42,332 nt of DNA from CAMLHU01 sp039917855 (GTDB lineage Bacteria; Gemmatimonadota; Gemmatimonadetes; Gemmatimonadales; GWC2-71-9): positions 1 through 42,332 of the forward strand of contig JBDSIR010000057.1 in assembly GCA_039917855.1 (NCBI GenBank), given 5' to 3'. Position 1 is the stretch's first letter, and every line of letters begins with the position of its first letter. This document shows positions 1 through 6,939 of the stretch, piece after piece. The position numbers were made by a program, and so were the translations under genes. The notes below the pieces were generated by a model that saw only the letters and a program-made list of their open reading frames with translations, did not search any database and was not told the origin of the DNA.

Positions 1-186
1 CCGCGCCAGGAAGTCCTCGCGGCTCACGCCAGCGGCGGGATCGTGGGTCGCCACATCGTGCAGAACCACGCCCTTCTCGACCTGTTCGTGCCAGCGCCCG
101 ACATAGGTCCGTCCGGACTCAGCTTCGAGCACCACGGTGATGCCGTGGAGGTCGTCGTGCCCAGGATGGAAGACGTGGCCGGTCAT
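1..186 (-). CDS. Hypothetical protein, 3' part beyond the window
   Basis: A reading frame starts with ATG at 186 and stays open for 62 codons to the window edge. The visible protein begins MTGHVFHPGHDDLHGITVVL and is soluble-looking, with no signal peptide or membrane segment. Its ATG overlaps the stop codon of the upstream bacilliredoxin gene as TGATG, so the two are probably translationally coupled and belong to the same transcription unit. I do not recognise the family. The His/Asp-rich beginning and the pairing with a thiol-redox protein allow a metabolic or redox role, but this is a guess. The start codon is well supported by the overlap; the function is not. Confidence 0.7.
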   Translation of the reverse strand, partial: MTGHVFHPGHDDLHGITVVLEAESGRTYVGRWHEQVEKGVVLHDVATHDPAAGVSREDFLAR

Positions 187-623
187 CAGCGCGCCGCCGG
201 CTCCGTCGAGCAGTACTTGTCGAACGCCGCCGTCAGGTCCGCAGCTACCTGCTGCGGCCCCCGCCCCTCGATCATGTGCCGATGGACGAAGTGGACCACC
301 TCGCCGTCCTTGAGGATGGCGATCGACGGACTCGACGGTTGGTACTCGCTGAAGAAACTACGCGCTCGCTGGGTGGCCTCGGTGTCGACCCCGGCGAAGA
401 CCGAAACGATCTTGGCCGGCTTGGCTGCGTGGTCGAGGGCGAGGGAGAGCGCCGGACGGGCACCCGCAGCCGCGCAGCCGCAGACCGAGTTCACGAAGAC
501 CAGCAACGTGCCTTCGCCGTGACCGAAAACGGCATCGACGTCAGCGGGGGTCTTGAGTTCCTGCACGCCGAGCCGGGTGAGCTCTTCGCGCATCGGGCGG
601 ACCATCATTTCGGGGTAGGCCAT
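186..623 (-). CDS. brxA: Bacilliredoxin, BrxA/BrxB (YphP/YqiW) family
   Basis: A 145-residue protein matching the DUF1094 bacilliredoxin family in length and sequence. It begins MAYPEMMVRPMREELTRLGV, and the family's CxC motif is present as Cys48-Gly-Cys50 in NSVCGCAAAGARPAL. Bacilliredoxins are thioredoxin-fold proteins that remove bacillithiol from oxidised protein thiols; some have weak disulfide reductase activity. Whether this organism makes bacillithiol cannot be judged here. The gene lies directly downstream of sufU, separated only by a repeat array, and overlaps the next gene by 1 bp. Placement at the end of an iron-sulfur operon fits a role in protecting or recycling cysteine thiols. 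BrxA versus BrxB cannot be decided. Confidence 0.88.
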   Translation of the reverse strand: MAYPEMMVRPMREELTRLGVQELKTPADVDAVFGHGEGTLLVFVNSVCGCAAAGARPALSLALDHAAKPAKIVSVFAGVDTEATQRARSFFSEYQPSSPSIAILKDGEVVHFVHRHMIEGRGPQQVAADLTAAFDKYCSTEPAAR

Positions 624-635
624 TTCTGCCTCGGA

Positions 636-729
636 GTCGGTAGTCAGTAGTCGGTAGTCGGTAGTCAGTAGTCGGTGATCGGTGATCGGTGGTCGGTGAT
701 CGATGAGCTACCGACCACCGACGACCGAC
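636..729. repeat. Inverted heptamer arrays, locus A (brxA-sufU gap)
   Basis: From 637 to 699 nine successive 7-bp units follow without a break in phase, all variants of TCGGTAG or TCGGTGA. A short loop follows, then three facing units of type CTACCGA/CCACCGA/CGACCGA at 708-728, which directly abut the sufU stop codon (730-732, minus strand). The right units are the reverse complement of the left ones, so a long imperfect hairpin can form. The same unit recurs at 6828-6932 and 9401-9508. Confidence 0.9.
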
Positions 730-1155
730 TCATTTCAGAGCGTCGCGCAGCGCGTGCCACGCGAGGGTCGCGCACTTCACGCGGACCGGGAACTCCGCCA
801 CACCCGCGAATATCGCGAGCTTGCCAAGGGTCTTCTGCGGGTCGGCGGGAGGGGCTGTACCGGTCACCAGCCCATGGAAACCGGTGAACAACCCCTCCAC
901 TTCGGCGAGGGTCTTACCCTTTACAGCGGTCGTCATCAATGAGGCCGAGGCCTTGGAGATCGCACAACCGTTGCCGGTGAACTTGATGTCGGTGATGCGC
1001 TCGTCTTCGACCTTGAGCTCCACTCGCACCTGGTCGCCGCAGAGCGGATTGTACCCTTCCGCGCGACGGTCGGCCCCTTCCAGCGTCCCGAAATTCCGAG
1101 GGCTCCGGTTGTGGTCGAGGATGAGGCTCTGGTAGAGCTCCTGCAGCTCTGACAT
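730..1155 (-). CDS. sufU: SufU-type iron-sulfur assembly sulfurtransferase
   Basis: A 141-residue protein starting MSELQELYQSLILDHNRSPR. Conserved ligands are visible: Cys with Asp in CGDQVRVEL, Cys in NGCAISKAS and Cys in VKCATLAW. The spacer of about 20 extra residues between the second and third cysteines is the SufU hallmark that separates it from IscU. SufU binds zinc and takes persulfide sulfur from SufS, delivering it to the SufBCD scaffold. The start ATG at 1155 overlaps the sufS stop as TGATG; a longer frame reading upstream runs into sufS and is not used. It replaces SufE, which is absent. Confidence 0.95.
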   Translation of the reverse strand: MSELQELYQSLILDHNRSPRNFGTLEGADRRAEGYNPLCGDQVRVELKVEDERITDIKFTGNGCAISKASASLMTTAVKGKTLAEVEGLFTGFHGLVTGTAPPADPQKTLGKLAIFAGVAEFPVRVKCATLAWHALRDALK

Positions 1156-2390
1156 CAGGCGAACATCCGCTTGGCCGCGACGATCCCATCGGCCAGCAGG
1201 TCGACCTCGGCCCTGGTGTTGTAGGCCGCGAACGAAGCCCGGGCGGTGGCCGGGACGCGGAGGTGCCGCATCAACGGTTGGGCACAGTGGTGCCCAGCCC
1301 GAATGGCCACGCCGTGGCGGTCGAGTACCGTGCCGATGTCGTGCGGATGGATACCCGCCAGAGTGAACGAAAGCACGCTGACCTTGCCCGGCGCATTCCC
1401 GTGGACAGTGAGGTCGGAGATCTGCTTCAGGCGTTCGGTGGCGTACGCGAGGAGATCCTGCTCGTGGGCCTCCAGCGCGGCGCGATCGAGCGCCATGAGC
1501 CATTCCAGCGCGGCCCCGAGTCCGAGCGCCTCGGCGATCGGCGGGGTCCCCGCTTCGAAGCGACCTGGGGGCGGCGCATAGGTGATGCGATCGAATCCCA
1601 CCTGCTCGATCATCCCGCCGCCCCCCTCGTATGGCGGCATCGCCGCGAGGAGTGCGGCCCGGCCGTACAGGAGACCGATGCCGTTCGGGCCGTAGAGTTT
1701 GTGGCCGCTGGCCACATAGAAGTCGCAGTCGAGCGCCTGCACATCGACGACGAGGTGCGGCGCCGCCTGGGCTCCGTCTATCACGACGATCGCCCCCGCC
1801 GCGTGGGCGAGGTCGGCCATCCGCCGCACCGGGGCCACGGTACCGAGCACATTCGACGCGTGGGCGAAGGCCAGGACTTTGGTGCGGGGACCGACCAGTT
1901 CCGCACCGGCGTCGAGATCAAGGGAGCCGTCGACCGTGAGCGGCACGACCTTTATCACCGCCCCTGCCCGTTCGGCCAACCGGACCCAGGGGACGATGTT
2001 GGAGTGGTGTTCGAGGGTGGTGAGGAGGATCTCGTCGCCGGCCCGGATGTTGGCGTCGCCCCAGGCGCGGGCCACGAGGTTGAGCGCGCTGGTGGTGCCA
2101 TGCGCGAAGACCAGATCGTCGGCGGAGGGGGCGTTGAGGAATCGGGCCGCAGTGGCCCGGGCGGCATCATACGCTACTGTGGCCTCGTGACTCAGCGTAT
2201 GGACTCCGCGGTGCACGTTGGCGTGCCCCTCCACGTAGTGACGCGTCATCACGTCGAGCACAGTCTGCGGCACCTGGGCCGTGGCGGCGTTGTCGAGATA
2301 GGCGACAGGGACCCCCGCGACCTGGCGGGCAAGGATCGGGAACTGTGCCCGGATCGCCTCCACGTCGAGGGTGACCGTCGCGATGCTCAT
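1155..2390 (-). CDS. sufS: Cysteine desulfurase SufS
   Basis: A 411-residue PLP enzyme that releases sulfur from L-cysteine as a protein persulfide. Class V aminotransferase features are clear: the N-terminal PVAYLDNAATAQ segment, TLEHHSNIVPW, the cofactor lysine in SGHKLYGPNG, and the catalytic cysteine loop RAGHHCAQPLMRHL near the C terminus. The RAGHHC context is that of group II (SufS/CsdA) enzymes rather than IscS. The start ATG at 2390 overlaps the sufD stop (ATGA) and gives the usual SufS N terminus; a longer frame is only a read-through of sufD. Its persulfide would be passed to SufU next door. Confidence 0.97.
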   Translation of the reverse strand: MSIATVTLDVEAIRAQFPILARQVAGVPVAYLDNAATAQVPQTVLDVMTRHYVEGHANVHRGVHTLSHEATVAYDAARATAARFLNAPSADDLVFAHGTTSALNLVARAWGDANIRAGDEILLTTLEHHSNIVPWVRLAERAGAVIKVVPLTVDGSLDLDAGAELVGPRTKVLAFAHASNVLGTVAPVRRMADLAHAAGAIVVIDGAQAAPHLVVDVQALDCDFYVASGHKLYGPNGIGLLYGRAALLAAMPPYEGGGGMIEQVGFDRITYAPPPGRFEAGTPPIAEALGLGAALEWLMALDRAALEAHEQDLLAYATERLKQISDLTVHGNAPGKVSVLSFTLAGIHPHDIGTVLDRHGVAIRAGHHCAQPLMRHLRVPATARASFAAYNTRAEVDLLADGIVAAKRMFA

Positions 2391-3676
2391 CCCAGCCACT
2401 CGCCGAGAAGGGCCTCGAGCTGGGTCCGCACCGGCGGGATCGAGAGACTGCTCAAGACCTCCGCCGCGAAGGCATAGGTGAGCATCCGGGTGGCAAGGGT
2501 GGGGCCGATGCCGCGGCTCTCGAGGTAGAAGAGCGACATCTTCTCGAGCCGCCCGACGGTGGCACCATGAGTGCACTTCACGTCGTCGGCGAAGATCTCG
2601 AGCTCGGGTTTGGTGTCGACCCGCGCCCCATTGGAGAGCACGAGGTTCCGGTTGGTCTGTTTGCCGTCGGTCTTCTGGGCCTCGGGGGTCACGTAGACCT
2701 GCCCATTGAACACCGCGTGACCGCGGCCGTCGAGAACACCCTTGTAGAGCTCGCGGCTGGCGCAGTTGGGCTCGCGGTGCTCGATGCGAGTGTGGTGATC
2801 GATGAGTTGATCGCCGCGCACGAGATAGAGTCCATTGAGCACCGCCTCACCGCCGGGGCCTGCAAAGACGGTCCGGATGTCGGTGCGGCCGATGGCGGAG
2901 CCGATGGCGGCGGAAAAGCCGTAGTAACGCGCATCGCGCGCCTGTCGAGCGGCCAGGGCGCCCACGTGCCAGGCACCAAGCCCTTCGCGCTGCACCTTGT
3001 AGTGGACCAGCTCGGCGTTGGCGCCGACCACCGACTCGGTGACCGGATTGACGAAGTAGGCGCCGTCGTCGAGCCCGACGAACTGTTCGACCACTTCGGC
3101 GCGCGCCCCGTCCTCGAGGATGATCAGGTTCCGGGGGTGGGCGACCGTGCCGGCCGCGCCTCGTGCGGTGACGAAGAGCAGGTGCACGTTGGATCCGAGG
3201 TCGATCCCGTTGGGCACGAAGAGGTAGGCGCCCTCGGTCGCGTAGCTGGTGTTGAGCGCGATGAAGGGATCGGTCGTGATGTCAGCGAGCGCGCCAAGAT
3301 GTTTTTCGATCCGCTTGGCGTGCGCCGGATCGGCCAGTGCGGCCGAGAGGGGGAGGACGGCGACGCCGGCCGGCAGGGTGGGGGTCAGCGAGAGCGCCGC
3401 ATCGTAGTGGCCGTTCACGAAGACCAGACGGACCCCTTCATCGGAACCGAACACATATGGGGCGATCGCTCCCGGCGTGAGCGTGGCCGCGGAGGCCGGC
3501 GTGAAGGCGGCGTTGGCGATCGGCGAGATATCGGTGAAGCGCCACGCTTCTTGTCGCGTGTTCGGGAAGCCGACCTCGGTGAAGTGCTGCAGGGCGGCAG
3601 CCCGCCGCGACGCGAGCCAGGTCGGCGCGGCATCCGGGAGAGGGGCGGGGAGGCGTTCGCGGGTCGCAAGCGTCAC
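2387..3676 (-). CDS. sufD: Fe-S assembly scaffold subunit SufD
   Basis: A 429-residue SufB/SufD-family beta-helix protein that forms the SufBC2D scaffold. Typical elements are QEAWRFTD near the N terminus, the conserved histidine in CTHGATVGRLE, and the C-terminal FYLESRGI followed by LTYAFAAEVL. The start chosen is GTG at 3676, because it overlaps the sufC stop codon as GTGA, like other junctions here, and gives VTLATRERLPAP. An ATG 36 bp further upstream would overlap sufC by 40 bp and adds residues with no family character. Confidence 0.95.
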   Translation of the reverse strand: MTLATRERLPAPLPDAAPTWLASRRAAALQHFTEVGFPNTRQEAWRFTDISPIANAAFTPASAATLTPGAIAPYVFGSDEGVRLVFVNGHYDAALSLTPTLPAGVAVLPLSAALADPAHAKRIEKHLGALADITTDPFIALNTSYATEGAYLFVPNGIDLGSNVHLLFVTARGAAGTVAHPRNLIILEDGARAEVVEQFVGLDDGAYFVNPVTESVVGANAELVHYKVQREGLGAWHVGALAARQARDARYYGFSAAIGSAIGRTDIRTVFAGPGGEAVLNGLYLVRGDQLIDHHTRIEHREPNCASRELYKGVLDGRGHAVFNGQVYVTPEAQKTDGKQTNRNLVLSNGARVDTKPELEIFADDVKCTHGATVGRLEKMSLFYLESRGIGPTLATRMLTYAFAAEVLSSLSIPPVRTQLEALLGEWLG

Positions 3677-4437
3677 GCCCGGGCCCCCGCGATCGCACTG
3701 TCCTCGAGCCACTCATAACCCCTGGCCTCGAGCTCGAGCGCCAACTCCTTGCCTCCGGACTTCACGATGCGGCCCCCCGCCAGGACGTGCACGAAGTCGG
3801 GCACGACATGATCGAGCAGGCGCTGATAGTGCGTGACCACGATGGTCGCGGCATCGGGGCGCTGGAGCTTGTTCACGCCGTTGGCCACGATCCGGAGGGC
3901 GTCGATGTCGAGCCCCGAGTCGGTCTCGTCGAGAATGGCGAGCTTGGGTGAGAGGACCGCCATCTGGAGGATCTCGTTCCGTTTCTTCTCACCGCCCGAA
4001 AACCCGAAGTTGACCGCCCGCTGCATGATCTCCGGGCCCCACTCCACGATCTTGAGCTTCTCTTCCAGCAGGTCGATGAAGTCGATCGGATCGACCTCTT
4101 CCTCGCCGCGGGCCTTCCGCTGTTCGTTGAAGGCGGCACGGAGGAAATAGGCGTTGGTGACGCCGGCGATCTCGACCGGATACTGGAACGCGAGGAAAAC
4201 GCCGGCCTGCGCGCGCTTCTCCGGCTCGAGCGCGAGCAGGTCCTGTCCCAGGAAGGTCACCGACCCGCCGGTGACCTCGTAGGACGGGTGCCCCGCCAGG
4301 ACCTGCGCGAGGGTGCTCTTGCCGGAGCCGTTGGGTCCCATGATGGCGTGCACTTCCCCGGCCTTCACGGTCAGGGAAATGCCCGTCAGGATCTCTTTGT
4401 CGCCGGCCTTGGCCGTCAGGTTCTTGATCTCGAGCAT
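3673..4437 (-). CDS. sufC: Fe-S assembly ATPase SufC
   Basis: A 254-residue ABC-type ATPase that powers conformational changes of the SufBCD complex. Walker A is GPNGSGKST, the signature is FSGGEKKRNE, Walker B is LAILDETDSGLD and the switch histidine is in VVTHYQRLL. The FSGGEKKR and DETDSGLD versions are characteristic of SufC. The start MLEIKNLTAK at 4437 matches the family. Another in-frame ATG at 4452 is created by the adjacent repeat array and is less likely. The gap to sufB holds repeat locus B. Confidence 0.96.
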   Translation of the reverse strand: MLEIKNLTAKAGDKEILTGISLTVKAGEVHAIMGPNGSGKSTLAQVLAGHPSYEVTGGSVTFLGQDLLALEPEKRAQAGVFLAFQYPVEIAGVTNAYFLRAAFNEQRKARGEEEVDPIDFIDLLEEKLKIVEWGPEIMQRAVNFGFSGGEKKRNEILQMAVLSPKLAILDETDSGLDIDALRIVANGVNKLQRPDAATIVVTHYQRLLDHVVPDFVHVLAGGRIVKSGGKELALELEARGYEWLEDSAIAGARA

Positions 4438-4446
4438 GGACTGCCT

Positions 4447-4528
4447 GGTCATTGGTCATTGGTCATTGGTCGAGGGTCGTCCTATCGCCCACATCGGAGC
4501 GACCAACGACCATCGACCAACGACCGGG
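4447..4528. repeat. Inverted heptamer arrays, locus B (sufB-sufC gap)
   Basis: Four 7-bp units of type GGTCATT (4447-4474) face four units of type GACCAAC/GACCATC (4501-4528). The shared core GGTC(A/G)..GACC pairs across a 26-bp loop. The right array ends two bases before the sufB stop codon and the left one runs up to the sufC start, so the pair fills the intercistronic gap. It may stabilise or separate the two halves of the suf mRNA; that is inference. Confidence 0.85.
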
Positions 4529-4530
4529 TA

Positions 4531-5967
4531 TCACCCGACGCTGCCCTCGAGGGACACGCCGAGCAGTTTCTGGGCCTCCACCGCGAACTCGGTGGGGAGA
4601 TTGAGGAACACTTCCTTGCAGAATCCGTTCACGATCATCGAGATCGCGTTCTCGGTGTTGAGCCCGCGGGCCTTGAGGTAGAAGATCTGGTCCTCCGCGA
4701 TCTTCGACGTGCTGGCCTCGTGCTCGAGGGTGGCCGTGGGATTCTGGATATCGATGTAGGGGAAGGTGTGCGCCCCGCACTTGTTCCCGATGAGCATCGA
4801 GTCGCACTGCGTGTAGTTGCGGGCGTTCTCGGCCCGGGGCAGCACCTTGACCAGGCCGCGGTAGGAGCCGTTCCCGTGCCCCGCCGAGATGCCCTTCGAC
4901 ACGATCGTCGAGCGGGTGTTCTTCCCCACGTGGATCATCTTGGTGCCGGTGTCGGCCTGTTGATGATTGTTGACCACCGCGACCGAGTAGAACTCGCCCA
5001 CCGAATCGTCGCCCTGGAGGATGCAACTGGGATACTTCCAGGTGATGGCCGACCCGGCCTCGACCTGGATCCAGCTGATCTTGCTGCGGGCGCCGGCGCA
5101 CTTGCCGCGCTTGGTGACGAAATTGTAGATGCCGCCCTTGCCGTCCTTGTCCCCCGCGTACCAGTTCTGGACCGTGGAGTACTTGATGGTGGCGTCATCG
5201 AGCGCCACCAGCTCGACCACCGCGGCGTGGAGCTGGTTGGTGTCGCGCTTGGGGGCGGTGCACCCTTCGAGGTAGCTCACCGACGCGCGCTCTTCGGCGA
5301 CGATGAGGGTGCGCTCGAACTGGCCGACGTCCGCGGTGTTGATGCGAAAGTAGGTCGAGAGTTCGAGGGGACACTTGACCCCCTTCGGGATGTACACGAA
5401 GGAGCCGTCGCTGAACACGGCGGCATTGAGCGCGGCAAAGTAGTTGTCACCGTAGGGCACCACGCTGCCGAGGTACTTCTGCACCAGGTCGGGGTGCTCG
5501 CGCACCGCTTCGCTCAGGGGGCAGAAGATGACCCCATACTCGGCGAGTTTGGCCTTGTAGGTCGTGGCGACCGATACGCTGTCGAAGATCGCGTCGACCG
5601 CGACGCCGGTGAGGAGCTTCTGCTCGTTGAGCGGGATGCCGAGCTTGGCGTAGGTCTTGAGCAGCTCGGGATCGACCTCGTCGAGGGAGCCCAGCGGCTT
5701 CGCCGTCCGAGGCGCGCTGTAATAGCGGATCGCCTGGTAATCGATCGGGGCGTACTTGACGTTGGCCCAGTGCGGCTCGGTGAGGGTAAGCCACTTCCGG
5801 TACGCCTTGAGCCGCCACTCGAGCAGCCACTCCGGCTCGTCCTTCTTGGCGGAGATGGCGCGAACGACATCCTCGCTGAGCCCGGGCATGAACGTGTCCG
5901 CCTCGATCGGCGTGACGAAGCCGTAGGCGTACTCGCGATTGACCAGTGTTTCGACCGACGTGTCCAT
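4531..5967 (-). CDS. sufB: Fe-S assembly scaffold subunit SufB
   Basis: A 478-residue SufB, the subunit on which clusters are built. It has strong family segments: EPEWLLEWRLKAY near the N terminus, IPKGVKCPLELSTYFRIN, QCDSMLIGNKCGAHTFPY and the C-terminal MIVNGFCKEVFLNLP. Several cysteines expected in SufB are retained. The start ATG at 5967 follows a strong ribosome-binding site (GGGAGGAG, about 6 bp upstream); an upstream GTG at 5982 would bury that site. It is the first gene of the suf operon, behind a near-consensus promoter. Confidence 0.97.
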   Translation of the reverse strand: MDTSVETLVNREYAYGFVTPIEADTFMPGLSEDVVRAISAKKDEPEWLLEWRLKAYRKWLTLTEPHWANVKYAPIDYQAIRYYSAPRTAKPLGSLDEVDPELLKTYAKLGIPLNEQKLLTGVAVDAIFDSVSVATTYKAKLAEYGVIFCPLSEAVREHPDLVQKYLGSVVPYGDNYFAALNAAVFSDGSFVYIPKGVKCPLELSTYFRINTADVGQFERTLIVAEERASVSYLEGCTAPKRDTNQLHAAVVELVALDDATIKYSTVQNWYAGDKDGKGGIYNFVTKRGKCAGARSKISWIQVEAGSAITWKYPSCILQGDDSVGEFYSVAVVNNHQQADTGTKMIHVGKNTRSTIVSKGISAGHGNGSYRGLVKVLPRAENARNYTQCDSMLIGNKCGAHTFPYIDIQNPTATLEHEASTSKIAEDQIFYLKARGLNTENAISMIVNGFCKEVFLNLPTEFAVEAQKLLGVSLEGSVG

Positions 5968-6027
5968 CGATGCTCCTCCCACCCGCTGCGGGGATCGCGC
6001 GGGATGTGGGCTTTCACCAGAATCCGA

Positions 6028-6056
6028 ATTGTAGGTTCCAAAGTCGGGATTGTCAA
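6028..6056 (-). promoter_or_regulatory. Sigma-70-type promoter of the suf operon with overlapping palindrome
   Basis: On the minus strand TTGACA (6056-6051) is followed by exactly 17 bp and TACAAT (6033-6028), near-consensus for the housekeeping sigma factor. The start of transcription would be near 6020, giving a 5' leader of about 50 nt. The -35 box lies inside the odd palindrome GATTGTCAATC (6048-6058), a plausible operator position for a repressor. No regulator gene of the Rrf2 type is present nearby. Confidence 0.8.
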
Positions 6057-6164
6057 TCGATAGATGTTACACGAGGAAAAACGCCGGTCGAGGGGGATCC
6101 AGGGAGCTGGCGGGGGGGCAATAAGATCGGTTCACGCGCCAGTCTGCAACCAGCGCAATAGTAC

Positions 6165-6182
6165 TAGTTGTGATTACAACTA
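6165..6182. promoter_or_regulatory. Perfect dyad between sufB and def
   Basis: TAGTTGT (6165-6171), four bases, then ACAACTA (6176-6182): a perfect 7-bp inverted repeat in an AT-rich island of a GC-rich intergenic region. It lies about 70 bp before def and 110 bp behind the suf promoter. The size and AT-rich arms resemble a transcription-factor operator; no regulator can be named. There is no T-run after it, so a terminator is unlikely. Confidence 0.5.
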
Positions 6183-6218
6183 CTAACCTTTACTGAGGCG
6201 CGAACGACATCCGACCCC

Positions 6219-6224
6219 TATATT
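6219..6224 (+). promoter_or_regulatory. Possible -10 element upstream of def
   Basis: The hexamer TATATT (6219-6224) stands 25 bp before the def start codon in otherwise GC-rich DNA. The same hexamer stands at the expected distance before the RNase P RNA gene. No good -35 box is found at 16-18 bp spacing, so this is weak. Confidence 0.35.
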
Positions 6225-6249
6225 GCCGAGACCTGTTTCGGGGGCTTAA

Positions 6250-6825
6250 ATGACCATCCACCGCATCCGCCTTCTCGGCGACCCGGTCCTGCGTGAGCGT
6301 TCCGAGCTGATCGCCAAGCCGCGCTCTGCGGCGGTACGGGTGATCGCGGACGACCTGCGGGACACCCTGCGGGACTTCCGGGAGCGACATGGATTCGGGC
6401 GCGGGATCGCGGCGCCGCAGATCGGGGCGCCGGTACGGATCCTTCACACCGAGATCGACGACACGCCATGGACCCTCATCAACCCGGAGATCCTCGACAT
6501 CGGGACCGAGGACTTCACGGTGTGGGATGACTGCTTCTCGATCCCCGACCTGATGGTGCGGGTGCAACGGGCCCATCGAGTGCGGATCCGGTGGCAGGAT
6601 CTCAAGGACGAGACCCACGAGACCGACCTTAGTGGCGACCGCGCCGAGTTGCTGCAGCACGAGATCGACCATCTCGACGGGATCCTGGTGGTCGATCACC
6701 CCTACGGCCTCGACCCCTTCTGTCTTCGGGCCGAATGGCAGCGCTACCACTCGACCGAAGAGCGGTATGGAACGCCGGCGCAGCGCCAGCACAACTACGC
6801 CACGCCGATCTCGGGACTGCTTTGA
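6250..6825 (+). CDS. def: Peptide deformylase
   Basis: A 191-residue peptide deformylase, removing the formyl group from the initiator Met of new proteins. Motif 1 is GIAAPQIG (residues 52-59) and motif 3 is LLQHEIDHLDG with His137, Glu138 and His141. Motif 2, normally EGCLS, reads DDCFSIP here (Cys95), so the metal-binding cysteine is kept while both flanks differ. The zinc/iron ligands Cys95, His137 and His141 are therefore all present and the enzyme should be active. The C-terminal tail after residue 160 is longer than in short bacterial forms. The start ATG follows a G-rich stretch. The gene is divergent from the suf operon. Confidence 0.9.
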   Translation: MTIHRIRLLGDPVLRERSELIAKPRSAAVRVIADDLRDTLRDFRERHGFGRGIAAPQIGAPVRILHTEIDDTPWTLINPEILDIGTEDFTVWDDCFSIPDLMVRVQRAHRVRIRWQDLKDETHETDLSGDRAELLQHEIDHLDGILVVDHPYGLDPFCLRAEWQRYHSTEERYGTPAQRQHNYATPISGLL

Positions 6826-6826
6826 G

Positions 6827-6933
6827 GTCGGTAGTCGGTAGTCGGTCGCGGATGCGTATGCTGTGAAGGCCCCTCACTGTCGGCGAGGGGCTTTCTCTTG
6901 CCCAACATCGGCTACCGACCACCGACTACCGAC
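6827..6933. repeat. Inverted heptamer arrays, locus C (after def)
   Basis: Three TCGGTAG-type units (6828-6848) begin three bases after the def stop codon and face four CTACCGA-type units (6912-6939). Between the arms sits a compact terminator hairpin (6866-6899). The unit is the same as at locus A and D, and the flank after the left arm (GCGGATGCGTAT) is shared with locus D, so C and D look like copies of one composite element. Confidence 0.9.
6866..6899 (+). terminator. Rho-independent-like terminator after def
   Basis: GCCCCTC (6869-6875) pairs with GAGGGGC (6885-6891) over a 9-base loop and is followed by TTTCTCTT on the plus strand. AA before and TT after the stem extend the pairing. 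It lies inside the loop of repeat locus C. Confidence 0.75.
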
Positions 6934-6939
6934 GCCCGA

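Noticed and set aside
636..729. CRISPR array
   Set aside because: Units of 7 bp follow each other without spacers, and a facing complementary array is present; no cas gene is in the window.
1263..2477. Long plus-strand open frame across sufS
   Set aside because: It is a codon-phase shadow of sufS, whose motifs are complete on the minus strand; the product is Arg/Gly-rich without family character.
4288..6063. 591-codon plus-strand frame across sufB/sufC
   Set aside because: Shadow frame typical for high-GC DNA; the opposite strand encodes clear SufB and SufC.
5968..6249. Riboswitch or leader RNA in the sufB-def gap
   Set aside because: The gap holds a promoter and a small dyad, but I see no known aptamer signature.
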